Of a stretch of DNA of 64,000 bases, positions 18,253 to 26,700 are shown in pieces. This DNA comes from Ructibacterium gallinarum (GTDB lineage Bacteria > Bacillota > Clostridia > Monoglobales > Monoglobaceae). Numbering within the stretch: the stretch's first letter is position 1; each line of letters begins with the position of its first letter. The position numbers and the translations under genes are program-made. Under the pieces are notes generated by a model. It searched no databases. It saw only the letters and a list, made by a program, of their open reading frames with translations, and was not told the DNA's origin. The DNA is taken from the NCBI RefSeq assembly GCF_014982785.1, contig NZ_JADCKB010000003.1, forward strand, positions 62,001 to 126,000, in the 5' to 3' direction.

Positions 18253-19170
18253 TTACCACAAACCTGTTTCAGCCAATCGGTTACTGAAATGATTGACGGT
18301 CAGAACCAGCACCAAAGCAATTACCGCATTAAAAAGCCCTACCGCAGTCGCATAATCATACTTTCCTTCCAAAAGCCCCGTACGGTACACAAAAGTACTG
18401 ATAACATCAGCTGTTTCATAAGTAGCAGGCTGATACAATAAAATAATCGCCTCATAACCTACTTCCATAATTGTACCAAGTTTAAGAATAAACATAATAA
18501 TAACGGTTGGCAGAATACCCGGGAGAGAAACATGCAGAATCTGTCTTAGTTTGCCCGCACCGTCAATAGATGCCGCCTCATATAATTCAGAATCCACGGC
18601 CGCAAGTGCCGCAATATATACGATGGAATTGTATCCTGTATCTTTCCAAATATTCATTAGCAAATAAATCCAACGAAAAGATTCTTTCTGCATCAAAAAA
18701 TATTGTTTTTCTCCGCCTAGTTTGGCAATGATTATATTCACGATTCCATTGGAAGGTGCTAAAAAGCTGGTTACAATTCCAGTTACCACAACAATAGAAA
18801 TAAAATACGGCAGATACGTCACTGTCTGCACCGTCTTTTTAAACCATTTGTTTTTCACTTCATTCAGCATAAGCGCAAAAATGACTGATAGCGGAAATGC
18901 AAAAACCAGATTCATTAAACTAATAATAATCGTGTTTTTTAATAAACGAAAAAAATAAGGACTTTCAAAAAAAGTTTTAAAGTGTTCCATCCCCACCCAA
19001 GGACTTTCGGTAATTCCTTTAAATAAATTGTAGTCCTTAAAAGCGATTTGCAAGCCATACATGGGCACATAAGCAAATAAAACATACCACAATAAAAAAG
19101 GAATTAAAAATATATACAACCATTTGTCCCGGATTAACCGGTTCATCAAGCCGTTTCTTTTTTTCATCAT
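18253..19170 (-). CDS. Sugar ABC transporter permease, LplB/YteP type
   Basis: A 305-aa permease with a short cytoplasmic start (MMKKRNGLMNRLIRDKW), six helices and an EAA loop (YEAASIDGAGKLRQILHVSL). The motif FAYVPMYGLQIAFKDYN is characteristic of the LplB/YteP group. The open frame continues 50 codons upstream, but GGGAGGA at 19181-19187 fits the ATG at 19168-19170. The longer version would also run into the terminator at 19305-19346. It is the first gene of the transporter operon. No strong constitutive promoter is seen in 19171-19304, which suits activation by the AraC-type regulator next door. Confidence 0.9.
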   Translation of the reverse strand: MMKKRNGLMNRLIRDKWLYIFLIPFLLWYVLFAYVPMYGLQIAFKDYNLFKGITESPWVGMEHFKTFFESPYFFRLLKNTIIISLMNLVFAFPLSVIFALMLNEVKNKWFKKTVQTVTYLPYFISIVVVTGIVTSFLAPSNGIVNIIIAKLGGEKQYFLMQKESFRWIYLLMNIWKDTGYNSIVYIAALAAVDSELYEAASIDGAGKLRQILHVSLPGILPTVIIMFILKLGTIMEVGYEAIILLYQPATYETADVISTFVYRTGLLEGKYDYATAVGLFNAVIALVLVLTVNHFSNRLAETGLW

Positions 19171-19304
19171 AATTACTGGCTCCTCCCGTATCATTTTATG
19201 TATTTTCATCATAGCAGGAAATTTGTGAAAAGTATATATATTATTTTTGCCATTATTGATTCTTTTTGACATTATCACAATAAAATCAACAAAAGCAATA
19301 AACG

Positions 19305-19346
19305 CATATGAAAAAAGCACGCAAGACAGCGTGCTTTTTTCATATG
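19305..19346. terminator. Perfect long inverted repeat, terminator of the AraC regulator gene
   Basis: Two perfect 18-bp arms, CATATGAAAAAAGCACGC (19305-19322) and its complement (19329-19346), with a 6-base loop. The GC-rich core GCACGC/GCGTGC flanked by six A and six T gives a terminator usable in both directions. It starts one base after the regulator stop codon and separates that gene from the permease operon. Confidence 0.9.
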
Positions 19347-19347
19347 T

Positions 19348-21522
19348 TCAATCACCACTCGTAGGTTCATGTATTCCATGCTGATATTTCGCCGGAGGCA
19401 TTCCCTCATAACGTTTAAAGAATCTTACAAATACCGAGGTATTATTAAAGCCACATCTCTCTCCCACTTCCTGCACTTTCATGCCTTGTGCCAAAAGACG
19501 TTTTGCTTCCTCCAACCGGTATTTTGCTATCACATCTTTAAAGTTCATATTTAATTCTCGTTTAAACAATCGACTGATATACGAAATAGACAAATTAAAG
19601 GTCTCTGACAAATCTGTAAGAGAAATATCTCTCGTAAAATTATTTTTTACGTATTCTAAAATACGGTTAATCAGCTTTTTGCTTTTTTGACAGCCGTCTT
19701 CTGAGAGATGTTCAAATATTTTTTCAAATAAAGCTTTCGTTGCCATCTCAAGATCCTGGTTTTTCTCCCTCAATCCAAATTCAAGATATAAAATACAGTC
19801 CTCTCCAAATATATCTTCCTGGCGAAAATTCATTTTATATAAAATACGTTTCATGGTCATGACGATGGATAATTTAAACTGAGAATAAATATCCCTCTCC
19901 TCTTTTTTGCCAGAAAAATTCCGTTCTATCAAAGAATGCAGTATCATATAAACTCGTTCTTTATTGCCGTCCAAAGTAGCTTCTATAATGCTCTGTTCTA
20001 TTTCCAGTGGATAATACAAGTTGGAATTATGCCAGTCTTTCACATCGTCATAAGTCAAAACGCGCTGATTGCTCAAGGCAGACTGATATTCCATTACGGC
20101 CAAAGCATCTTCATAAGACACAGAAACATTTCGGGAATCGATGCACACTTTTCCAATTGCCGCAATTAAATTAATATCACATTCCACTTCAATAAATAAA
20201 ATCAGTTGCATTAAAATACTTTTTAAATCAACATTTTTATCAGCATCGGCTATTAAGACCATGTTATGATATGAATAATCTATCAGTTCGAATTTACAAT
20301 ATTTTGAAAGTTCTCCCGCAATAATCTGTTGTATATTATTCTTCAAGTCAATTAATTCACTATTGCCTAACATCTGTGAGAGTCTAGAAAAATTTTCAAA
20401 CTCAATAATACTGACACTGTATTCTCCTTTTAATACATCAATTTTATAGAGATCCGTTCCTTTCCTTCCCAAGTCCATATATCTGCTGTTATGAATCAAT
20501 TCTTTTATGTAAGAAATTCGCATGCTGCTTTTGTGATCTCGTACCGTCCGGATCAATTCTTTGTTTGCATCAGCATATTTATGAATTGTCTTATCAAAAA
20601 ATTCAAATTCATTGCCTACATATTCGCCGTCATATTCACTAAATCGTTTCACAGCATAATATACAGGCCGATATAGTATTTTGCTCGCAAGCACAGAAAT
20701 TGCCAAAGCAATCATAAACACCAATAAAATAAGAGGCAAAATGCTAATAGGTGATACGCTTTGTTTCTGATAAAAATACCGGTACTGAAACCCGAAATAA
20801 TTATCACCGTTGATAAACATTTCTTCTCCGTTTTTCATATTTTCATCATTCGTCATCTCGACAAGGATCGTACCGTCCTTGTCTGCAACGGAAACAATAA
20901 CATTCGCACTGTTTTGAAATTTTCTAAGCATTTCCGCAACTTTATATTCCACAATAACAAAAATATGATTTTCAATACCAGAAAATAAAGGAGAAATAAA
21001 AAACACATTTTCTTTTTCTCCAGAAAGCTTAGGAAGCATATAAAAATCTTCACTACTTCCATTTTCTATATAACGTTTTAATGCGTCTGGATCTATGCTG
21101 GTCTGCTTTAGATAATCTGAACTTTCCATGATTTCAACGCTTCCAGTCATTACTTTCCCGCTTTTTGGAGAAAATATAGCCATTTCATAATCATAGTCAT
21201 AAAACAGTCCAGTGTATGTTTTTAACAGCTCACGGATTTGTATCTCGGATAAATAATCATCGCCGCCTAAAAGATTATAGTTTAAAATTGCCTTCTCGCT
21301 TTTTAATTTCAGCGCAAGCCTGTATACAATATTAAAACTATTATCTAAATTACGCTTCGTCTGTTCCCGCAGGAGCTGATTACTATGTTCCAAATTCCGA
21401 CTGTTCAGTTGATTGGTTTTAAATAAATAAACACTAAATATGACAGAAACAAATAAAACTGTTATGATAAGAAGGGTAGAAAGGATCCGATTATAATACT
21501 TCTTTTTATAAGTATAAATCAT
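19348..21522 (-). CDS. Membrane-bound AraC-family sensor-regulator (YesN/LplR-like)
   Basis: A 724-aa protein with a transmembrane helix near 12-34, an extracellular sensor-like region near 35-265, a second helix near 266-290 (ILPLILLVFMIALAISVLAS), a cytoplasmic linker of about 330 residues, and a C-terminal AraC DNA-binding domain near 625-724. The latter shows both helix-turn-helix units (ISLTDLSETFNLSISYISRLF and VQEVGERCGFNNTSVFVRFFK). Such one-component regulators sense extracellular sugars or binding proteins and activate adjacent LplABC-type transporters and polysaccharide-degrading enzymes. The second of two close ATGs (21520-21522) is chosen because AGGAG lies seven bases away from it and only one from the first. 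It has its own promoter and terminator. Confidence 0.88.
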   Translation of the reverse strand: MIYTYKKKYYNRILSTLLIITVLFVSVIFSVYLFKTNQLNSRNLEHSNQLLREQTKRNLDNSFNIVYRLALKLKSEKAILNYNLLGGDDYLSEIQIRELLKTYTGLFYDYDYEMAIFSPKSGKVMTGSVEIMESSDYLKQTSIDPDALKRYIENGSSEDFYMLPKLSGEKENVFFISPLFSGIENHIFVIVEYKVAEMLRKFQNSANVIVSVADKDGTILVEMTNDENMKNGEEMFINGDNYFGFQYRYFYQKQSVSPISILPLILLVFMIALAISVLASKILYRPVYYAVKRFSEYDGEYVGNEFEFFDKTIHKYADANKELIRTVRDHKSSMRISYIKELIHNSRYMDLGRKGTDLYKIDVLKGEYSVSIIEFENFSRLSQMLGNSELIDLKNNIQQIIAGELSKYCKFELIDYSYHNMVLIADADKNVDLKSILMQLILFIEVECDINLIAAIGKVCIDSRNVSVSYEDALAVMEYQSALSNQRVLTYDDVKDWHNSNLYYPLEIEQSIIEATLDGNKERVYMILHSLIERNFSGKKEERDIYSQFKLSIVMTMKRILYKMNFRQEDIFGEDCILYLEFGLREKNQDLEMATKALFEKIFEHLSEDGCQKSKKLINRILEYVKNNFTRDISLTDLSETFNLSISYISRLFKRELNMNFKDVIAKYRLEEAKRLLAQGMKVQEVGERCGFNNTSVFVRFFKRYEGMPPAKYQHGIHEPTSGD

Positions 21523-21560
21523 AGTCATGCTCCTTGATTATAGTGAATCTCATAATAAAT

Positions 21561-21589
21561 ATTATATCATTGCCGCTCAGGTTCGTCAA
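21561..21589 (-). promoter_or_regulatory. Promoter of the AraC sensor-regulator gene
   Basis: Reverse strand: TTGACG (21584-21589), 17 bp, TATAAT (21561-21566). The start of transcription would be about 30 bp before the ATG. Confidence 0.82.
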
Positions 21590-22325
21590 TTGAGCATTTT
21601 TGCACTTAGACAAAAAAAGCAAATTTTAAGCATATAATAGCCGATAAAACAGTGACTACACTAACCGTGTCAGTGAGCTACGCTACAAATTAAATGTAAA
21701 TATATCTTTCTATGCTCTTTTGATCTCTCCCTACTACACTCAACGCTAAAATGCACAGTATAATACAATAAAAAGTATTTTATGCCTGCATCTAATTATC
21801 AAAAATTTAACCAATATTTTAAAACCCTCTAGCTTTCCTCTGCCAAAACGTGAAAATGCAAACACGGCTTTTAAAGAAATGAAACGTTCTTCAATCTGCT
21901 TTTAGCAAATAGATAGGTCAAAATCTATATTGGACAGTCCCTAACTCAAAACTGGTAAAGGAACTTCAAAAAACAATACTCAACTTGAGGATAAAAATCT
22001 TATATTAAAAAGTAATTGACCTCTTTCAGTCATTACTTGCACAACGAATAACAGCTGTACATTAGCTTCGAATTCTGCATAATCTAAAAGAACTATGCAA
22101 TGTTCTGTGGAGCAACAGAAAAACTTGCTATAAATTCTCCCTGTATAAGGCGGAGCAAAGTATTATTACGCAGTTAACCCGCATGGTGTTGCCGTAAAAC
22201 TTAGACATCACGACAGACCAGACACATGGAAGGATAAGTTGAAATAAGAGACAAAATCCAAACTGTATTAGACTTTAAATGCTATCAAAGGATTTTTCAC
22301 ATACGAGATAAGTATCATTTTTTAG
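21590..22325. other. Non-coding gap between the lyase locus and the capsule cluster
   Basis: About 735 bp without a convincing gene. It is AT-rich, contains stop codons in all frames and shows no clean inverted-repeat ends. It marks the junction of two accessory loci. The only protein-like stretch is the possible relic at 22095-22247. No clear terminator for the capsule cluster, which ends at 22326, was found. Confidence 0.6.
22095..22247 (+). pseudogene. Possible 3' relic of an unknown gene
   Basis: One forward frame begins ATG at 22095, has stops at 22131-22133 and 22146-22148, then stays open for 32 codons to a TAA at 22245-22247. The last part reads GGAKYYYAVNPHGVAVKLRH followed by HDRPDTWKDKLK, which looks more protein-like than its surroundings. 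I do not recognise the family. No start, ribosome binding site or neighbouring reading frame supports an intact gene, so it is at best a degraded fragment. Confidence 0.25.
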
Positions 22326-23540
22326 CTACAAACCAATCTTATGATAAAATTCCGTATTTTTTTCAATGCTTTGCGTCTTCGCCAGGATAATTTCTCCCGA
22401 TTCGCCTATCTTGTTTTTAATTCTTTGTCGGTTTCGCAGGCACCGATCAACCCAAGCAACGGGCAGCAGATATGGATGCTTCTTGATATAGTCATACTTA
22501 TCCCGAATTGCTTCTGCCGGAGGGAATAATACATTACATAGTGCGCGGAAACGCACAAACCTTTTTTCTCTAAAACGGGCATGCCGAATGACTGCCTCGC
22601 TTTGTCTTTTTCCTTCTTTTCCAAAAACGCCGGCCTCCATCGTGAAATCAAAAAAATCTGCAACCACTTCCCGCTCTGGTTCACTGAGTTTAAACGGAAC
22701 CATAACCCCAAACCATTTTTGCACACAAAAAATTGTCAAAGCAAAAAATCGCCCAAGCCCTAGATTCTCAAATTCTTTCATAATCCACTGCCAATTGAAC
22801 GCTTCACTTTCCGATTTCAAAAGAAAAGCCAAATCCAGATACATGCGAATACCTGCACCAGAACTATAAATATGCTTCGCAATATGTGCAACAAGATAAA
22901 TAAAATGAAATTCTGGTGTAAGCTTCCACCGGTGACCGCTCTCTTGGTAGGCATGATTCCAAAGTCCTTCAAAATATTCTTTTTGCGCTCCGTTTTGAGT
23001 AATATTAATAGTCATAATACTGGTATGGATTTCATAATGCTCACAGCCCTTTTGATAACTATATACCTCGCCAAAGTCAACTTTCGCTGTATAGCCTAAG
23101 CGAAGCATCAGAGCATGGCACCGCTCGCGATCCTCTTTATGAATAATAATGTCAATATCCCCAAAGGTTCTTAATTCAGGAATCGCATAAAAATCCTTCA
23201 CAACAATTCCCTTAAACGGAATATAGTCAATTTTTTCATTTTCCAGTTCCTGTAAAAGGCGCTGGCAGCCAAATTCTCGTTTAACCATGCGGCTCACCGT
23301 CATGGCATAGAGCTGTTCTGAAAGAACAAACATTTCCTTTTCATCGGGATCCGTCGGAGCATACCGGTTATAATATTCCCAAACCTTATACCCAGCGATT
23401 CCTAAAACATTATGAATTTTGGCCAGATAGAGTACCCCAGCATTATTTTTCCGAAACACCTGCATAAATTCGGGTTCCAGACATTTTTGGTATAAAAACG
23501 CATTTAAAATGCGCATCAGCAGTTCAGCGCTTGTATTCAT
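22326..23540 (-). CDS. Nucleotidyltransferase-fold protein (NTP_transf_5-like)
   Basis: A 404-aa cytoplasmic protein with the signature PFKGIVVKDFYAIPELRTFG followed by DIDIII near residues 117-142. It carries the paired acidic residues (DID) of the polymerase-beta nucleotidyltransferase fold, and matches the uncharacterised family often found at the ends of capsule and exopolysaccharide clusters. The reaction is not known for the family. The gene starts 6 bp after the dehydratase gene, so it belongs to the same operon and is its last member. It could modify a sugar or a protein of the pathway by nucleotidyl transfer; this is inference. Confidence 0.75.
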   Translation of the reverse strand: MNTSAELLMRILNAFLYQKCLEPEFMQVFRKNNAGVLYLAKIHNVLGIAGYKVWEYYNRYAPTDPDEKEMFVLSEQLYAMTVSRMVKREFGCQRLLQELENEKIDYIPFKGIVVKDFYAIPELRTFGDIDIIIHKEDRERCHALMLRLGYTAKVDFGEVYSYQKGCEHYEIHTSIMTINITQNGAQKEYFEGLWNHAYQESGHRWKLTPEFHFIYLVAHIAKHIYSSGAGIRMYLDLAFLLKSESEAFNWQWIMKEFENLGLGRFFALTIFCVQKWFGVMVPFKLSEPEREVVADFFDFTMEAGVFGKEGKRQSEAVIRHARFREKRFVRFRALCNVLFPPAEAIRDKYDYIKKHPYLLPVAWVDRCLRNRQRIKNKIGESGEIILAKTQSIEKNTEFYHKIGL

Positions 23541-23546
23541 AACTCA

Positions 23547-24590
23547 CTATTTTCCTTCCTGCCATGCAGTAATTTCCTGTCTAATATATCCTAAACGCAA
23601 GAGTTTCTGCTTGACCTGCTCAACATCCAAAATTTGGGTGTTATTGGAATTAAACTCCGTAAGCAAGTTACGGCTCTCATCTCCTTCTTTGAAGTACTTA
23701 TCGTAATTCAGATCCCGTTTATCAGAAGGCACACGGTAAAAATCCCCCAAATCTTCAGCGTGGGCACACTCTTCATTGGTAAGAAGGGTTTCATACATCT
23801 TTTCACCGTGCCGAATGCCAATGACCTTAATCTCATTGTCAGCGTGAAACAACTGTCTCACCGCTTCAGCCAGAACACCAATCGTGCAAGCTGGCGCTTT
23901 TTGCACCATAATATCCCCGCTTTGCGCATGATCGAAAGCAAACATTACCAGTTTGACCGCCTCTTCCAAAGACATAATAAACCGGGTCATTTCAGGTTCA
24001 GTTACGGTCAGCGGATGACCGGCTTTGATCTGTTCAATAAAAAGCGGAATCACCGAACCCCGAGAGCACATCACATTGCCATACCGGGTACAGCAAATCA
24101 TGGTTTTTTCCGGAGCAACCGTCCTGGATTTGGCAACAACCACCTTTTCCATCATGGCTTTTGATGTTCCCATGGCGTTAACTGGATAGGCCGCCTTATC
24201 GGTAGAAAGGCAAATGACCTTTTTCACTCCTTCTGCAATTGCAGCTGTAAGCACATTATCCGTTCCAATCACATTGGTTTTGACCGCTTCCATGGGAAAA
24301 AACTCGCAAGACGGTACCTGTTTTAGGGCAGCGGCATGAAAAATATAGTCCACACCGTGCATGGCATTTTCCACACTTTGCAAATCACGGACATCTCCAA
24401 TATAAAATTTCAGTTTATGAAATAGTGCAGGATATTTTGCCTGATATTCGTGGCGCATATCATCCTGTTTTTTCTCATCCCGGGAAAAAATACGGATTTC
24501 AGCAATGTCCGTATTTAAAAATCCATTGAGCACAGCATTTCCAAACGACCCCGTTCCCCCAGTAATCAAAAGTGTTTTATCTTTCAACAT
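23547..24590 (-). CDS. UDP-GlcNAc 4,6-dehydratase/5-epimerase-like SDR (CapE/WbjB type)
   Basis: A 347-aa extended short-chain dehydrogenase with the NAD(P) loop GGTGSFG at 11-17 and STDKAAYP at 129-136. The usual catalytic Tyr is replaced by Met (M140, then K144 in MGTSK). That Ser/Thr-Met-Lys arrangement, together with RHGEKMYETLLT, is typical of WbjB/CapE. Those enzymes convert UDP-GlcNAc into a 4-keto-6-deoxy-L-talose-type intermediate on the way to UDP-L-FucNAc. The partner enzymes CapF and CapG are not in this cluster, so the end product is uncertain. Two bp separate it from the flippase gene upstream. An inverting dehydratase of PseB type is the main alternative. Confidence 0.8.
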   Translation of the reverse strand: MLKDKTLLITGGTGSFGNAVLNGFLNTDIAEIRIFSRDEKKQDDMRHEYQAKYPALFHKLKFYIGDVRDLQSVENAMHGVDYIFHAAALKQVPSCEFFPMEAVKTNVIGTDNVLTAAIAEGVKKVICLSTDKAAYPVNAMGTSKAMMEKVVVAKSRTVAPEKTMICCTRYGNVMCSRGSVIPLFIEQIKAGHPLTVTEPEMTRFIMSLEEAVKLVMFAFDHAQSGDIMVQKAPACTIGVLAEAVRQLFHADNEIKVIGIRHGEKMYETLLTNEECAHAEDLGDFYRVPSDKRDLNYDKYFKEGDESRNLLTEFNSNNTQILDVEQVKQKLLRLGYIRQEITAWQEGK

Positions 24591-24592
24591 GG

Positions 24593-26125
24593 CTATTTGC
24601 TCCTTTGTATGTTTATTTTAACCTTACCCAGCATGGACAATACCAAATTTTTTTCATAAGAATTCATTCCTTTCCAGAACATCAAACACATATATGTACC
24701 TGCCATGATTGAACAATGCATTGTCAACCCAGCCCATCCGTCTATTTTCAATAATTTAACCGCAACACCGGCTAAAACACAGCCGAAAATACAAGGTAGA
24801 ATACCCTTAAATAAACCTTTATAGAATCGCGGCATGGATATACCGATATACTTTGTAAATACAATATTTTGCACCCCAACATTACCAACCAAATATGTGA
24901 TAGCAGTGGCAATAGACGCACCCAACAACGGATTCCATTGTATCATGATGGCCGTTAGAACAATATTGGAAAGAGCAACGATAATCTGTAGTAATGCTTG
25001 TACTTTATGCCGGTTCATAGCCCATAAAATTTGTCCCCCCATGGCTTGCGATAACGAAAATACCAAGGGAAACATAATAATAACACCCACATAATACGCC
25101 TGAGAATTTTCTTCTCCTGCCCACAATTTCACAAAATCATTGCCAAACACAACAAATATACAATATATCAAACTCAAAAGCATAAAAACGACTCTTCCAA
25201 TTCTGATCATTTCTTTTTCAATATATACCGGACTTTCTTTTTGCTCCACCATTTTTACCACACCAGGCATTAACAATCCGTTGACACTGGAAGCAAAGCT
25301 CTGTAGATACGTGCCAAATTGTGCTCCGATCGCATAAATTCCAATAATAACTGCAGACGATGTCAACATAATGCCCATTAATACCTGATCCACCATTGCA
25401 TTTAACTGTGTTGCAATCATTTGAACAAATACAATAAATGAAAAAGAAAAAACTTCTTTTATAAACGATAAATCTACTTGTTTTGCTATAGGTTTTACTT
25501 TAATATATTTTATGTTATATACAACAGCCAACAAAGAGAACAATACCGTCATCAAAAGGTTAATTGTCAAAATAGCTATGGCACGCCCTCCGAATTTTAA
25601 GACAACAATGGAAATAAGCACTCTTAAACAAATTTTGATAATATCAGCTGTCTTGGAAAAAGTGAATTTCTCATAGGCCAAAATGGTTTTATTTAAAGGG
25701 GATGAAACCAATGTAATAGCCATATTTATCAATGTAATGAAAAACATAATTTTGGCTTTTTCTATCTGTTCGTCACTTAAACCTACTCCAAAAATAATGG
25801 GAAAATTTGCTTTCAAAACCAAACCAACTATAAGCATAAGCAATCCCATCAATGCATAAAACAGCAATGAAACAAACATCACGTTTCCCTGTTTGATGGC
25901 ATTACCATTCACGCGATACTTTGCCATATATTTCACAATCGAATTACCAACACCCATATCAAATAAATATAAATACGCCGCAACCGAATTAACCAAACTA
26001 TAAACGCCATATTCCGCTTGTCCGAACGACCGTATCAAAAACGGAGTAAAAAATATACTTGAAAAAATTTCTAAAGCCATAAAAATATATGATAGCACTA
26101 CCCCTTGTTTTCTCTGGCTTGCCAT
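24593..26125 (-). CDS. Polysaccharide flippase, Wzx/MATE-like
   Basis: A 510-aa membrane protein with 12-14 predicted helices and an N-terminal RSFGQAEYGVYSLVNSVAAY stretch typical of the Wzx/RfbX (PF01943/PF14667) families. These proteins flip undecaprenyl-pyrophosphate-linked repeat units to the outer face of the membrane. Its place among glycosyltransferases and a Wzy-like polymerase supports this role. Length is slightly over the Wzx average. The gene is followed immediately by the dehydratase. Flippases diverge quickly, so substrate cannot be read from the sequence. Confidence 0.88.
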   Translation of the reverse strand: MASQRKQGVVLSYIFMALEIFSSIFFTPFLIRSFGQAEYGVYSLVNSVAAYLYLFDMGVGNSIVKYMAKYRVNGNAIKQGNVMFVSLLFYALMGLLMLIVGLVLKANFPIIFGVGLSDEQIEKAKIMFFITLINMAITLVSSPLNKTILAYEKFTFSKTADIIKICLRVLISIVVLKFGGRAIAILTINLLMTVLFSLLAVVYNIKYIKVKPIAKQVDLSFIKEVFSFSFIVFVQMIATQLNAMVDQVLMGIMLTSSAVIIGIYAIGAQFGTYLQSFASSVNGLLMPGVVKMVEQKESPVYIEKEMIRIGRVVFMLLSLIYCIFVVFGNDFVKLWAGEENSQAYYVGVIIMFPLVFSLSQAMGGQILWAMNRHKVQALLQIIVALSNIVLTAIMIQWNPLLGASIATAITYLVGNVGVQNIVFTKYIGISMPRFYKGLFKGILPCIFGCVLAGVAVKLLKIDGWAGLTMHCSIMAGTYMCLMFWKGMNSYEKNLVLSMLGKVKINIQRSK

Positions 26126-26137
26126 GAAACAAACACC

Positions 26138-26686
26138 TCAGTTTTTATATTTTATCACACGTCCCGGAATTCCTGCCACAATTGCATTTTCTGGAATTTG
26201 TTTACCTGTTATAACGGTCTTTGCCGCACAAACTGCGTTATCCCCAATGACACTGCCTTTTAAAATTGTGCAGTTTTGGGCTATCCAAACATTTTTTCCG
26301 ATTACAACCTTTTTCACAATATCAGGCTGCGTATGATAATTATCTCCAGCCTTTGTTCCATGATCCATATCAATAATATAGGTATACGGTGCAATGCCGG
26401 TTTTGCTCCCAATCGTAATTCCTCCGTCTTTGGACGCCAAAAGATAACATCCGTGATTAATTCTTACATCATCACCGATCACAATGGGTCCATCTCCATC
26501 TAGTATAATATCACCCCGAAAGCAAACATTTTTTCCAATCACAATATTGGAATTTCTTAGTTCCACTTTTCCCATAAAAACTGTATCACGGACAACTTGT
26601 CCAGTTTTTTCCTTGAATAATCTTTTATAATATATAATTCTTCCTTTATTTTTTACTTTTTCCATAAAAACAGCTATTTTCAACAA
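26138..26686 (-). CDS. Hexapeptide-repeat acyltransferase
   Basis: A 182-aa left-handed beta-helix protein. Imperfect hexapeptide repeats run through residues 35-170 (VIGKNVCFRGDIIL, VIGKNVWIAQNCTILKG), ending with the NodL/LacA-like IPENAIVAGIPGRVIK. Such enzymes transfer acetyl or similar groups from CoA to sugar hydroxyl or amino groups. It lies 12 bp upstream of the flippase gene and is one of three acyltransferases in the cluster, which suggests a multiply acylated repeat unit. Confidence 0.82.
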   Translation of the reverse strand: MLKIAVFMEKVKNKGRIIYYKRLFKEKTGQVVRDTVFMGKVELRNSNIVIGKNVCFRGDIILDGDGPIVIGDDVRINHGCYLLASKDGGITIGSKTGIAPYTYIIDMDHGTKAGDNYHTQPDIVKKVVIGKNVWIAQNCTILKGSVIGDNAVCAAKTVITGKQIPENAIVAGIPGRVIKYKN

Positions 26687-26700
26687 GGCAATCCGACTCC

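Noticed and set aside
18242-19320. N-terminal extensions of both permeases
   Set aside because: Shine-Dalgarno sequences lie inside the extensions, and one would run into the terminator at 19305-19346.
21590-22325. Insertion sequence between the two loci
   Set aside because: No terminal inverted repeats, target duplication or recognisable transposase motif could be found by eye.
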